Assembly: GCA_041309145.1 (NCBI GenBank) | Contig: JBFZAG010000137.1 | Location: 1 to 21,707 of the forward strand | DNA length: 21,707 bases | Direction: 5' to 3' | DNA from: JAPLLS01 sp041309145 | GTDB taxonomy: Bacteria; Omnitrophota; Gorgyraeia; Gygaellales; Profunditerraquicolaceae | In this document: positions 15,201 through 17,940 of the stretch, piece by piece | Layout of the letters: every line of letters starts with the position of its first letter | How positions within the stretch are numbered: the first letter of the stretch is position 1 | The notes under the pieces: model-generated | Told to the model about the DNA's origin: nothing | Database searches by the model: none | What the model saw: the letters and a program-made list of their open reading frames with translations, nothing else | Position numbers and translations under genes: made by a program

Positions 15201-16958
15201 CTTACTTTTGTTCCAGGCTAAAAAGTCCTTTGCCAGGTCGCGGCCGCTGGCTGAAGCGTCAACCATGACCATATCGATTCCGGCTTTCTCCAGAGCCTCG
15301 TACACCTGGCCTTCGGAAAGTTCTATCGGATTATGTCCGGGAACTTCCACTCGAAGCCCCGGCCCAATACCATAAAAATGCTCGGCGCCCTCCATACGGA
15401 CCAGCTTGCTGTTGTTATAACGCAGGCGCTCCATAGGAAGAGGTCCCGGCCAGGGCTGTTCCAAAGCCCGCTTAAGATTAGGCACAACCAGGCAAACTCT
15501 CGCTTCCGGTAAAAGCTGCCTAACCACTACCGCATGATGAATAGCGCCCAGGCTATCCCCTCCGCCTCCAGCAGCGATAATGTAGAAATACTTTATCTCT
15601 CGGGTATTCAGGTCTTTGGGCCATAAACTGTTTTTCAGGAAAAAGTTCTGTTTACTCTTGACTTCTCCGCCGTCTTTGTTAAAAGAAGACGGGGGAGAAG
15701 CGGGATCACCTGCCACGGTAGATGTAACCGCTTCCTGCCCCCCTGAATCTTCTTCGAACAATTTTTTTACGGTTTCTTCCTGGCCGTCAGTCAAAAGATT
15801 ATGAAATCTTAGGCGAAAGGCTTTGTATTTAGCGACCTGCGAGATGTGCCAGTCTTTATCCGCTCCACTTTTGTTACTCAGGCTCGAGAAAACATCTATC
15901 CAGCGCAGACAAGATTTAATTGCGGCCAGAATGATCTCATTGGAGTTTTTTATGCGCCTTTCCTCCATTATGGGCAACACGGTTTCCTCGATATCTTCCC
16001 TGTAATTATTCATCCTTTTATAAAGCCCGGCGGTTATCAGTTGGCGGGTCTGGATGGCTTTTGCGGCAAAGAAAGCTTCCAGATAATCTCGGGAAGGATA
16101 AAACCCGTTGCTAAGCTTTTCTGAGGTTGATAACCACAAGTCTTCGCAATTGCCGGGTTTATGCTCCTCCTGGAAATCGAGGGCTCTGGCCACAAATCTC
16201 GCCGGAAGCGGATGGTTATAGAAAGACCAATCATTTTCGTATTTCTTGAACAGCCCTTTAATGAAGAAACAAACCAGGTAAGGCCCGAAAGGTGCCCGGG
16301 CAACCCTGGGACTCTCCATCACCCTTTCCCAGAACTCATTATTGGTATTGTCCAGGATCCACCTGCGCGCGGGATAGATCGCCTCCTGGTTCAGGCGATT
16401 TAATATGCGGTGAGTCCGGGACAAGGGGCAATATGCCCCCCAGATAGACTCTTCTCCGCCGTCTTTGAATGACAACTTATCGGCCGATCGGCCGGCTTGC
16501 TCGTCATGCCAGGTTTTAGCCCAGGTCAAATATTCAGGCAAGGTATCTTTGGTAACATCTTCCGAAACCAGGACATCGCTAACCACGTTAGCCACTCTTG
16601 CGATTATCCGTGTATTAAGCCCGTAACCGTCAATAAACAACTGCGGAAGCAATCTGCCTTCGGCAATTTCTTTTTCTCCGACCATACCGGCCAGGGCCAA
16701 TGCCGCCTCCAGATCGATCTCCTCAAGCATCGCGCGGTCCAGAGGTTTTTCCCAGTGGCTGACATCCGCCAAGGCCCGGAATATTCCCGGAAAGCCGAAG
16801 ACATTGTTCAAAGCCTGGAATTCCGGCATCCCGAAATTTCCGATCGCGACTGACTTTATATTGGCCAGTGCCCCTTGTTCCTGCAACGCCTTGATCTTGC
16901 GGGCATCAAAAGTCCCGATCGGGTTCTCCAAAGTGAAAACCGCGGAATCGCCGTTCAT
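1..16958 (-). CDS. Giant multidomain protein, downstream segment (3' end outside window)
   Basis: The frame stays open from just after the TAA to the left edge: 5,652 codons from the first ATG (16958), with no stop inside the window. The ATG has no Shine-Dalgarno-like sequence in front of it. The preceding codons (Ile-Leu-Ala-Ala) fit malic enzyme, so this is probably not a natural start. The product begins with the C-terminal part of malic enzyme. It continues through DUF1152-like, guanidino-enzyme-like, winged-helix, permuted TIM, UPF0489-like, HEAT, SGNH hydrolase, further HEAT, GNAT-like, M48-like, receiver-like and GHKL ATPase domains to a lysine-rich stretch at the edge. Twenty-three Asp-Gly-Gly joints punctuate it. 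I checked the frame by codon reading at the left edge, at many internal motifs and at the stop, and it is the same throughout. I saw no clear signal peptide or membrane segment, so location in the cell is open. Confidence 0.9.
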   Translation of the reverse strand, partial: MNGDSAVFTLENPIGTFDARKIKALQEQGALANIKSVAIGNFGMPEFQALNNVFGFPGIFRALADVSHWEKPLDRAMLEEIDLEAALALAGMVGEKEIAEGRLLPQLFIDGYGLNTRIIARVANVVSDVLVSEDVTKDTLPEYLTWAKTWHDEQAGRSADKLSFKDGGEESIWGAYCPLSRTHRILNRLNQEAIYPARRWILDNTNNEFWERVMESPRVARAPFGPYLVCFFIKGLFKKYENDWSFYNHPLPARFVARALDFQEEHKPGNCEDLWLSTSEKLSNGFYPSRDYLEAFFAAKAIQTRQLITAGLYKRMNNYREDIEETVLPIMEERRIKNSNEIILAAIKSCLRWIDVFSSLSNKSGADKDWHISQVAKYKAFRLRFHNLLTDGQEETVKKLFEEDSGGQEAVTSTVAGDPASPPSSFNKDGGEVKSKQNFFLKNSLWPKDLNTREIKYFYIIAAGGGGDSLGAIHHAVVVRQLLPEARVCLVVPNLKRALEQPWPGPLPMERLRYNNSKLVRMEGAEHFYGIGPGLRVEVPGHNPIELSEGQVYEALEKAGIDMVMVDASASGRDLAKDFLAWNKSKLGRVFCLVLDMGGDVFARFPYPITGENKASHPEHCIKSPCTDSLFLDMAVELRQTLGSRTLFAVSAIGGDAELGKTLSRYLKDYFNNKEIVAVLDNVRFVDQHCTASGPYWELIKHCMLSYYSEVSGNFIARILAVTGKMEGMYPKVRDQYKDQCCMWKEIYGKRKWEKGLPEKDLFRSRVMCQELPKPLSGKAIRNNSRTEVLPRSYLTTIVLDPNSLTSRIRTPEMRDSSKTWMEKAKFLENALGYSTEITDDENGLCGKAKDGGECIAQFFELMDIARYVKKWERFADRDDAREHPNLEIARIVDEDQEYDCIAWTFLVTDERMANHRNNLDNLYKASFGYRRVATEREAEIAVYEIEMEQEGKKVVKVTHAARRFSTYWWESKLGKDYRVLHTLDELRGGIYGEVTRFYGPVERKDRQGAFSDNLFDGGKQESPVLLSDTEGKIKEIMVFCEALHFSEFASDTHPRIRQVIKSFDLDARIIICHSAAADDPIHRQLFSLKEEDYGRIDIVSAKNSFSRWANDSVYVMEDKRLMLVPEGSGARYGSQAIFDSNYLWDKGFERISNQGIDSVSPANVIVGDKFIFAGLESGSSNFDAARWQKKRYPAVFFEDGQFNTGFKNIAGDREVVCVDLSDIKLDLDMWVTYLNYKEILVADIADFLKVPALNSLLQKLEASKIELINLKRELDQAADCFKEAGFKVARIPASFLALGNRLILLSYNNVRLETLPEKRAYVPMYDDFSIDSWNKETLFPYIDLANAQAAECYRNLGYKVIPVANMETSIIYGGGLCCTTKVLSRSYDSGQADGGEKTISYCLMKREEVKNKRVYKILKSLRGSSIKTIKEIAVDTGLDPSTVGKKLKELERDGITGRTDLGNVRYNFRSVAFRDKGALETAITFLKAHEKLIIEEELAEMVKEILARPEVKKTPKAITDELNSALKINMESRVMTARFLSLFEGYKVSDEDIKAAFVRSNGKYRRSVEILGQDKKIISERSISAKAKEIARQDKDMAAVLRENQNMPLRQMMRALAERRNKPVWASRFLEEENLRVRRTSHSWKHLKKIPQFLSSFDLDEKGIQEAQDLLFDIIEADLFIISEEIKSSRVLERLFAAGMLRKIGEGIYVSDKKVDLFLTSEQLVKGKRESEKALDCLLYLNQGLLSEKIATRLKVSNPVIRRRIFPVLKRHGMIERNKKSFYSLSPKARELVNSINAKGLVKQKKVPGQEKQKKIPTEEAWEKVILEIRINGYVAAWDLFKEMTSGKRGFDVGFYETVRIFAEIKNKWFRQKILYKMLPGIPTASSIRAKKDGGEIHIGAQNMFYSDVGPYTGEISPAGLAREGVTYVILGHPERTTGTVGVEEPYELVNKKVIAALKNNMTPVICITDTMEERSSGRSKVAILYRLITALQDVPKDQISRVVVVYLPWWVLQQKPEERKAMDTQEVRNFFAQLRKSLAEDCGYGWEEARKIRLLYGRLVDVGNVDQYVNIPEVDGVLIGEHSTPVDQAAAIILKAEERAVASGRQTTVILNLKLFEQSGCIINYYEKLKKAIAGVQNTTVVVCPTFLDIPYLSLLRDSPDSADGGLLISPEPVAVKFLFIPPVYYMRHHGIAYSCWEIERLAKDLRGGFSLIHVDSHDDMSEPYLFWERPGTKEEAAGIRYDIDKFIVPAMMYGLVKDVWIVQPEFIKPDPLEKEISVSAYLEEGLVERTLKVNYCRIYELPDFSQAPLPVILDIDQDYFILKRRFVNEQSRQKKIRGYPKEISPEKKAIKVKNLIRSRIRDFAGELRLKGVRPAVVTIATSAWDYTPEKYVPYITQTLCASLRKEGIIGTVKGPETKLRELIVPPVVTEDETKDVGTLIKELGHEEHVTRLAAIRALINIGAPCKQELIFALSDRLYAFKRANSAYILGIIGGYSDIDYLLGLLDDRDIFVRKAAAEALETILAREGAQKRGNKDGGNGQEEGVNPWLLEMVKTLQFSKLSEMESNLIDIIRSMAISSREDYLSFLHLILIFNVPDDLKRALIIELFDRMSPEQKEKERINLWNLTRESSMFFESDYYVSNAAYKNFLDLLTFETIAVLSFKDGKACDISDFEKEEVNIREFLSYMINFREIFKNSRKHQGKGAGVADGGSAEARRVASFRDGGSAEARRVASFRDGGKDDKSADDLQADAAPKKKRAIRVIGAWKVSKSGVMTKYTVENDARTDGGNKDKTKVLCLGDSITRGYPKEYFFGYRAHLQELLGIDKYEFVGPFSDPQSDPVYSVKHAGINGETTQGLLIRVRSSIKTWAKMLDSRHSMVLLHIGTNDCWRLTGYPLKDAVENIKKAILWFDSYNGDIDIYAALIIPSTPFEEIRIIAEFNALLLNMLEEYQRSKNNLYIVDMNSGFQNNPGWAKEYMADLGHPNDEGYRRMARIWHEAIKKNEKDGGERNTLIKGILTEHGNSRALRPLYETEMKNFDRLAEYLKATWGLPDLRVYDSSHNMAFYNYINDGLFSGKEMYDPENENLKPDTFQKNELSDTAVSIFGDFMQARLLDHWFETRETNKEPAKEDFRNDIFRDFQLTSYPVMRAEIPEGYVLVESKKYAEASEDNRKKNFLNGEFEYPLIGSPMKSNIPPEKYRDFALSDEEGRQWKIRSWNTLPRFWVRGKVPQFMRFSLVEIRQEKGLLYRAVKRLMPWLAVKIPGAWELLLAFLGQETLLYSHEHAAGNEEVREASLSRDGTKLVIIKNIGLEVIDLKTFEMIMKIRRNNVLAGARLLSDDAEKGSKRFYKDGKILTYAKFADGGEKKAFREFILPDKLMAPLKPHQAQLLRFLIRGAIEEIGIEKIKTMSASEFCRRLAREFKIGFFDPSEKADIENIRTMFAAAGKPLTRQDNDYLELLCASGPEVCYYSWLDLNNPDLSGEEKLAGEMMKLSGFDGYIFFDSALVKEQGLFALTYAVHEVAELLVARMGGYDPGVERVYRHFNLFVLEREIEFAASLGELDTAIAFLLAQKPLEDDLREKSKYAMVIALAGIYKSSGKISNVSRADGGRGEDVQRDIESLLNDLQETKCHLAILGNYFHGIRKFGERAEAGQLGDSAPTVVKAMVSFLKFNDMARIESCAQIRAASARVLGQIRDPSAIKPLIEALSDTSCHVRFKAVAALGKIATREALEALKEVSRKESEMAIIRREADSWLKKSGKDGGKISALQEKPEENNLADGGRTGADSEYIRVLCLIAKVSAQTFTPDAEGAVAELAELAKSGDRKAIECLGSLLRSPKTDTKLLAKIAWALASIDDADVRYMLIRESRNWFQKLLEKPEKFAYKRPALLESIAALAGIGNYQSVADVLSYFYLMSKDQQIKDQAWKGLSKVAADELSGAKNEVDIIIAILKFTEDREVARESLKSLGATREPKAIKFVGAYLTSRDADLRNAARRILSKDGGKELVAQAAFALEEINGSLRAFLKDYLARSVELRNGMAACLKESVFQELREGEESAGEAMALLEIAVKLLKKENAGDHFEEIIDLLRRIKINIELCGLERELSAELGKISELQKKINLFGFSAEKARYSLRLSDNKAYSVLGQGSYVEQGVALGLFKGFIAYEVETGEIVILTKIGGNYRAESNLLWVSQIEQETTVYGYLKFFDEVNRIAVYRFTRNKAGISIFSDSAVLKPSFSPSPEKLRESLNADKVNKSLFYQDHSVMKESHPAFALIRSPSGKFTLEEYYRMTGVKAFDALPVFGVLERLSVARIVKDPEEKNPTMIKIVIPQLLVPSVFSILLTYANEKDIERIMELIKNSYLNYHVENKPLFIRNTAESSSRLAGFIKTLLSDYKAPLTVDEFLKLSRKHKVYDDELEILLASFFSEFRISKGDIISQEVLFELGRRLKETVSLSGAISRFRKSVTTLFGFEIEMSLSYWREALIDHACPRFSFWNSLHLVLKLSRDEMSRIRKTNSMPFKQPSELGYLRFYFAQVSGKNVVFVTNCQTERDWLDKPLRKRYENAEKILYLALEDYLLCLPEEYRPVAICILGSDCVHSRWDANAAYDQSVGERIYSKIPAQLGYTCKICEEIDFMEFLKRFSCKKFMIRRLVPNDKNVLFHLLTVPKNNKARSKEERADKDGGEIRKVNAEKTLSVININGLSKELLAVELPGIAGSERTRYADNLKKWLSYAAAKDIWLNQSAVGNIIASLEGNNGFASRHILALDPEKGAVEGYIQYVSDARTVTLELIGVAPWNREECRDRVLKGVAPQLVWYLCRKFHIPSRSNNGNRFSIYAPTKKVQAFFPDAEWRTVGRAVRAPDLIALNSFMDSQERMRSANLNNNGRADGGFKEGSGRRNRHALFGEMKKAILDNRSVFKEYIHPEGIKLLDESELIFKQRFYSLASAVYGKDESDVYNVYFLESFASALETKFGVAGFAGVLGHELKHIVSFDYGRRLALEVRLLIASSSLSRDDEIKAVEKSLQQLELDADEFSLELLVAIGLDPQVKIQTLRWYKEITPGTFEGYEAGLRKDFSRVKKFNIAVHPLVSERINNLESLLNEKQRFVGLDESRADGGKLGAAVNTRMSVTAGGLTSLFNAARASVIYNAVTSADIILLESALSGTGAYVIFERFKSANSQRGPPNDGGSREKEEFLKTTSQLLKSLSAPELNPWISPEAYEQAQENLYSRRNEWDRFRAYGRGRKILVVVRDQFDRNTLSRFFRQQGFQAVSAYNGQEGWEKFLEARKNNSAFDLVAIAETNSFSPAASTLVRQINKEAPVILIIEDVFSREAESLSHAGLISQIVDKVALDTGIAIVYQFPDYLKEKYELDIEESKGARVIMRIPEGCLSFSPSSKRELVEKGIGFEVRIVDSGVKKGSFLPDILTADEAGMHELMKRFDRWVIDLGMQIAEEYQSRYKKEDLAFLLEEALKNSWDAIASFFDQTLELALPKDYAGYIEIIFKLENFRGEKVVYIEVCDNGAGIGCADTGHKRVCTNCGVYKYYWGQKGQGCIRSQEIVRDLWERWEFQNKLDGGTKISRPAEWKYKMEKLVPVFGIKRRNNPVKKAAVLPFFKFSLEKIIKRKFAKKRKAAAEKNADQKKVGNIPAK
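215..600 (-). other. GHKL ATPase domain (histidine-kinase-like) with CxxC insert
   Basis: All ATP-binding boxes of the GHKL fold are visible: N box LLEEALKNSWDAIASFF, G1 box VCDNGAGIG, G2-like GQKGQG and G3-like LDGGTKI. No dimerisation/phosphotransfer His domain precedes it; the degenerate receiver is upstream instead. Between the G1 and G2 boxes, CADTGHKRVCTNCGVYKYYW adds a CxxC and a nearby Cys, possibly a small zinc or redox site in the ATP lid. The fold probably binds ATP; a kinase role is not shown. The DGG of the G3 box is the copy at 222. Confidence 0.7.
930..1280 (-). other. Degenerate response-regulator receiver domain
   Basis: The stretch GRKILVVVRDQFDRNTLSRF, then FQAVSAYNGQEGWEKFLEA, FDLVAIAETNSFSP and EAPVILIIEDVF is the beta-alpha pattern of a receiver domain. 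The phosphorylated Asp, normally in DLVLLD, is Ala (DLVAIA). Only one acidic residue remains in the first acidic pocket (VVRDQ). It should not take up phosphate in the usual way and may act as an interaction module with the GHKL domain that follows. Confidence 0.65.
1608..2279 (-). other. M48-like zinc metallopeptidase domain
   Basis: The zinc motif is GVLGHELKHIVSFDYGRRL, with the two His at 1998-2000 and 1986-1988 and the catalytic Glu between them. About 50 residues on, LELDADEFSLELL supplies the third ligand in the E-x-D-x-x pattern of family M48. The late HPLVSERINNLESL matches the HP-x-x-x-x-R-I motif of M48 (HtpX/BepA type). No transmembrane helices are evident here, which makes it more like soluble BepA-type or Oma1-type catalytic units than HtpX. 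Being in the same chain, it is a candidate for cutting the giant protein itself, but that is speculation. DGG at 2280 and 1599 bound it. Confidence 0.8.
2289..2900 (-). other. GNAT-like acyltransferase domain (tentative)
   Basis: Between DGG 2901 and 2280 lies a segment of about 200 residues. Its core (about 2670-2510) has a strand EGYIQYVSDARTVTLELIGV, then APWNREECRDRVLKGVAPQL and a helix. This is how the acetyl-CoA-binding part of GNAT enzymes looks, with a strand, a turn in the place of the Q/RxxGxG/A motif, and a helix. The glycine motif is poor (NREECRDRV), so cofactor binding is uncertain. A last strand, FSIYAPTKKVQAFFPDAEW, fits the fold. Confidence 0.4.
2910..4199 (-). other. Large unassigned region
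   Basis: With the preceding segment this makes the longest stretch free of DGG (2910-4943). It is mostly helical with hydrophobic strands, for example MIKIVIPQLLVPSVFSILLT at about 3990-3930, and a Trp/His/Cys part with YWREALIDHACPRFSFWN at about 3520-3470. Later come VVFVTNCQTERDWLDKP, CLPEEYRPVAICILGSDC, and a short Cys pair in YTCKICEEIDF at about 3085-3060. The CxxC might bind zinc. I recognise no known family and give no function. Confidence 0.3.
4200..4943 (-). other. Helical, coiled-coil and beta-rich segment
   Basis: From 4940 to 4700 the sequence is helical and continues the solenoid style. At about 4700-4600 the pattern ELCGLERELSAELGKISELQ is a short coiled coil. Between 4580 and 4250 it becomes beta-rich, with alternating strands such as GLFKGFIAYEVETGEIVILT and NRIAVYRFTRN that resemble propeller blades or a small beta sandwich. 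I cannot name a family. Confidence 0.35.
4955..6100 (-). other. HEAT/armadillo-like solenoid
   Basis: At about 5960-5700 the chain has classic PBS-lyase HEAT repeats: IRAASARVLGQIRDPSAIKP, LIEALSDTSCHVRFKAVAAL and IATREALEALKEV. After DGGs at 5661 and 5607, the region 5560-4960 continues with less regular repeats such as LLAKIAWALASIDDADVRYM, ARESLKSLGATREPKAIKF and ADLRNAARRILSKDGG. Such solenoids usually hold protein partners. The DGG at 4944 is built into the final repeat. Two DGGs 54 bp apart (5661 and 5607) delimit a short Gln/Glu/Asn linker. Confidence 0.7.
6132..6860 (-). other. Helical region with an HExxE motif
   Basis: This part lies between DGG 6861 and 6123. It holds a helical start (PHQAQLLRFLIRGAIEEIG), a Phe/Asp-rich stretch, and at about 6415-6360 the segment YAVHEVAELLVARMGGYD. 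HExxE with a following helix recalls zinc peptidases, but the second His of HExxH is Glu and I find no clear third ligand. It may be a degenerate or unrelated domain. I do not assign a function. Confidence 0.3.
6870..7928 (-). other. Unassigned region with a beta-propeller-like strand set
   Basis: I recognise no family. The first half (7920-7500) is helical and acidic. The middle has YEYPLIGSP-like beta segments with many aromatic residues, and an LLAFLGQETLLYSHEH stretch at about 7160-7100. At about 7085-6990, REASLSRDGTKLVIIKNIGL followed by EVIDLKTFE has the look of a single WD40-like or PQQ-like blade. No second blade is visible, so a propeller is not supported. Confidence 0.3.
7945..8585 (-). 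other. SGNH/GDSL hydrolase domain
   Basis: SGNH hydrolases cleave esters of many kinds, including acyl and acetyl groups on lipids and glycans. Block I is VLCLGDSITRGYP with the nucleophile Ser at 8547-8549. Block II Gly is in KHAGINGETTQGLL, block III is LLHIGTNDCW, and block V is YMADLGHPNDEGY with Asp at 8013-8015 and His at 8004-8006. All catalytic positions are kept and the length of about 210 residues is normal, so this is one of the domains most likely to be active. DGG at 8586 and 7929 lie exactly at its two borders. Confidence 0.9.
8733..8825 (-). repeat. 42-bp tandem repeat carrying a DGG motif
   Basis: Two 42-bp units (8733-8774 and 8775-8816) differ at one base (8754 versus 8796), followed by the first 9 bases of a third. 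Each encodes SAEARRVASFRDGG in the giant frame, so three DGG motifs occur 14 residues apart. On the plus strand the first unit contains a 6-bp stem, CGTCGC and GCGACG, around an 8-base loop. The near identity indicates a recent duplication that kept frame. It lies just after the SGNH domain in coordinate order and just before it in the protein. Confidence 0.95.
8826..9660 (-). other. HEAT repeats followed by a helical segment
   Basis: At about 9650-9375 the helical pairs TRLAAIRALINIGAP, KRANSAYILGIIGG and VRKAAAEALETILARE have the spacing and Ala/Leu pattern of HEAT (PBS-lyase-type) repeats, which form solenoids for protein contacts. DGG 9336 ends this block. From 9335 to 8830 comes a helical segment that I cannot assign, containing MAISSREDYLSFLHLILIF. 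It ends near the tandem repeat. Confidence 0.55.
9775..10454 (-). other. UPF0489-like domain
   Basis: The domain carries an aromatic/His opening (YYMRHHGIAYSCWEIERLA), then FSLIHVDSHDDMSEPYLF and later PLPVILDIDQDYFILKR. A strand ending in HVDSHDD, followed by LDIDxDYF, is the pattern of UPF0489, an uncharacterised family related in appearance to arginase-like metal hydrolases with Asp and His metal ligands. A final strand, RPAVVTIATSAWDYTPEKYV, fits such a fold. The acidic and His residues are present, so a bound metal is plausible. It follows DGG 10455 directly. Confidence 0.5.
10464..11279 (-). other. Triosephosphate isomerase domain in circularly permuted order
   Basis: TIM interconverts dihydroxyacetone phosphate and glyceraldehyde 3-phosphate. 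The strands occur in the order beta 3, 4, 5, 6, 7, 8, 1, 2. The domain opens with IHIGAQNMFYSDVGPYTGEI, then VTYVILGHPERT (catalytic His kept), MTPVICITDT, VVVVYLPWWV, IRLLYGRLVDVGNVDQ and VDGVLIGEHS. The normal N-terminal part follows: VILNLKLFEQ, with the Asn and Lys of the usual NWKMN motif, and then TTVVVCPTFLDIPYL. The strand 6 motif is normally YEPVW with the catalytic Glu; here it is YLPWW, so the base is Leu. Fold and phosphate-site features look kept but catalysis is probably lost. DGG motifs at 11271 and 10455 mark the new ends. Confidence 0.85.
11280..12770 (-). other. Winged-helix-rich region
   Basis: The region begins after DGG 12771 with a clear helix-turn-helix: SIKTIKEIAVDTGLDPSTVG, then KKLKELERDGITGRTDLGN, typical of a winged helix with its wing. 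Long charged helices follow. A second unit at about 11800-11600 has LLSEKIATRLKVSNPVIRRR and FPVLKRHGMIERNKKSFYSL. The block 12015-11578 is a diverged copy of 20660-20205; both contain KRESEK at the same place. A Lys/Gln/Pro-rich linker at about 11570-11510 leads to a short helical stretch and the DGG at 11271 that opens the TIM domain. Confidence 0.55.
12785..13890 (-). other. Guanidino-group-modifying enzyme-like domain (agmatine/arginine deiminase fold)
   Basis: This fold includes agmatine deiminase, arginine deiminase and amidinotransferases, which act on guanidino groups through a C-terminal Cys. Visible elements in the right order are SRWANDSVYVM (like the family W-x-R-D motif), LDLDMWVTYL (where the family has HxD), a late strand pair LILLSYNNV and RAYVPMYDD, LGYKVIPV, and the end motif IYGGGLCCTTKVLSR. 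The likely nucleophile Cys is at 12822-12824. The catalytic His of the HxD motif appears to be Asp here and the Arg of WxRD is Asn, so normal deiminase activity is doubtful. DGG at 13902 and 12771 bound the domain closely. Confidence 0.55.
13911..14769 (-). other. Unassigned region around DGG 14400
   Basis: I recognise no family here. The part from 14760 to 14410 has a short Cys-containing start (CCMWKEIYG) and a beta-rich stretch ending LTTIVLDPNSLTSRI. The part from 14390 to 13911 looks like a mixed alpha/beta domain, with IARIVDEDQEYDCIAWTFLV, a segment on repeated Arg/Glu, and VTHAARRFSTYWWESKLG. The LVTDE and IAVYEIEMEQ strands with helices between could suggest an acyltransferase-like fold, but no signature motif supports it. 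Confidence 0.3.
14770..15602 (-). other. DUF1152-like domain
   Basis: The domain opens with a beta strand and glycine loop, YFYIIAAGGGGDSLGAI. It continues with PGPLPMERL, VLDMGGDVFARF, SPCTDSLFLDMA and AVSAIGGDAELGK. This succession of a GGGGD loop, a proline-rich ER motif, a DxGGD motif, an SP-x-x-D motif and a late GGD/E motif is that of DUF1152, a family of unknown function common in archaea and some bacteria. The assignment is from memory of the family pattern. A DGG at 15666 stands just before it in the protein. Confidence 0.5.
15675..16524 (-). other. Helical region of unknown function
   Basis: I do not recognise a family. The segment is rich in aromatic and charged residues and looks alpha-helical, with motifs such as YPARRWILDNTNNEFWERV and LQUIET only in short amphipathic runs. 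A low-complexity linker rich in Ser, Pro, Thr and Ala (about 15760-15680) precedes the DGG at 15666. A second DGG at 16455 separates it from the malic enzyme C-terminus. It may pack against that enzyme or against the DUF1152-like domain; this is a guess from position only. Confidence 0.4.
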
Positions 16959-17940
16959 CGCCGCTAAAATTTATTCGCGGCCGTGATACGCGCCTGGCTG
17001 AGCCAGAGTGATCAGGACATCCGCGCCTTCCAGGGCTTTTTCCAGAGATTGGTCCTGCTCGCTGCCTGCGGGATCGATCTGTTCGATCAGCCAGGATTTA
17101 GCGGTTTCCGTAGGCAAAAGATCCTTTCTGGACCGGATCAGTCTGCCCCGGCTGTCAAATACCGTTAATTTCAATCCGGGATATTCCTGACGCAACCTCA
17201 AAATTATTCTGGCGCAAGCCATACCGGCGGCTCCGGCGCCCAGCAATACGATCCTGGATTGATCCAGGTCTTTATGCAGATATTTTAAGGAGTTGAGCAG
17301 CCCGGCCGCAAAAACCATGGCTGAACCGTGCTGGTCATCGTGGATAGTAGGTATCCCCAAAGCGTTCAATTCATCTTCGATCTCAAAACAGAGCGGAGCG
17401 GCGATGTCTTCCAGCATGACAACGATATTACCGTTAAGCCTTTTTTCTTCCTGGACTTTCTCGACGATGTTTTGGCTGATCTTTTCCCGGATATCGTCAA
17501 ACCTCTTTTGGACTGATATCAGGACCGAGGGATCGCTGAGATAGAAACACCGCAGCCGGTAATACTGCTCCCAGAGCCGGAAATTATTCTCCGCGATCAC
17601 GATCCGGTAATAAACATTGCTGAACCAGATCGCCACCGATCTCTTGCTCTCGGCGATCGGCCTGAACGCGGATCTGCCGACATTGCCGAATCCTAATACC
17701 GCGGAGCCGTCGGAAACGATCAGCACTTTTGCCGCGGTCCCGGCGTTTTCCGGCTCAACTTCCAGTTGTCCGCAATATTTGGATTCCTCTTGCGGGAATT
17801 CCATGATCCTTTTGGCGATCATCCCGGATATCGGCGAATAGATCAGGCTGAGATCGTTGAAGCTGGAAATAGGCGCAAACCCTTTTTCTTGGGCATACTT
17901 TCTGTATTTTTGATTGATCGCCAATCTTTCTTCTATACTT
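16525..17940 (-). other. Malic enzyme domain (interrupted by TAA)
   Basis: Malic enzyme converts malate to pyruvate and CO2 with reduction of NAD(P). Visible in order are the substrate-domain motif LIYSPISG with the catalytic Tyr at 17838-17840, a Lys in AESKRSV, the metal-binding VMLEDIAAP and IHDDQHGSAMVFAAGLLN, the dinucleotide motif LLGAGAAGMACARI, and DVLITLAQPGAYHGRE. After the TAA, SAVFTLENPIGTF and LNNVFGFPGIFRALADV complete the family C-terminus. Family residues for catalysis and metal binding are kept, but the usual GVDAFPI stretch is replaced by an unrelated-looking segment at about 17640-17480. The TAA separates the last NAD-domain strands from the rest, so a protein ending there would lack a complete fold. 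Confidence 0.85.
16971..16973 (-). other. In-frame TAA inside the malic enzyme domain
   Basis: Reading minus-strand codons, the order is CAC GGC CGC GAA TAA ATT TTA GCG GCG ATG. Residues before it (ending GAYHGRE) and after it (ILAAMNGDSAVFTLENP) match consecutive parts of bacterial malic enzyme, in the same frame. A single substitution of CAA, AAA or GAA would create this stop; an indel would have changed the frame. It could be a real nonsense mutation, a sequencing error or a site of readthrough. Confidence 0.9.

Noticed and set aside
16956..16958. ATG as the natural start of a separate gene
   Set aside because: No Shine-Dalgarno sequence, no gap, and the codons before it continue the malic enzyme alignment. 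I list it only as the formal start after the TAA.
16971..16973. Stop codon reassignment or programmed recoding with selenocysteine/pyrrolysine
   Set aside because: Those use TGA and TAG. A genome-wide TAA reassignment would give more than one TAA in 7,235 codons.
16..17190. Numerous open frames of 60-170 codons on the plus strand
   Set aside because: They lie antisense to the giant frame, have no ribosome sites or family motifs that I could see, and their proteins are rich in Ser, Pro and Arg, as expected from antisense reading.
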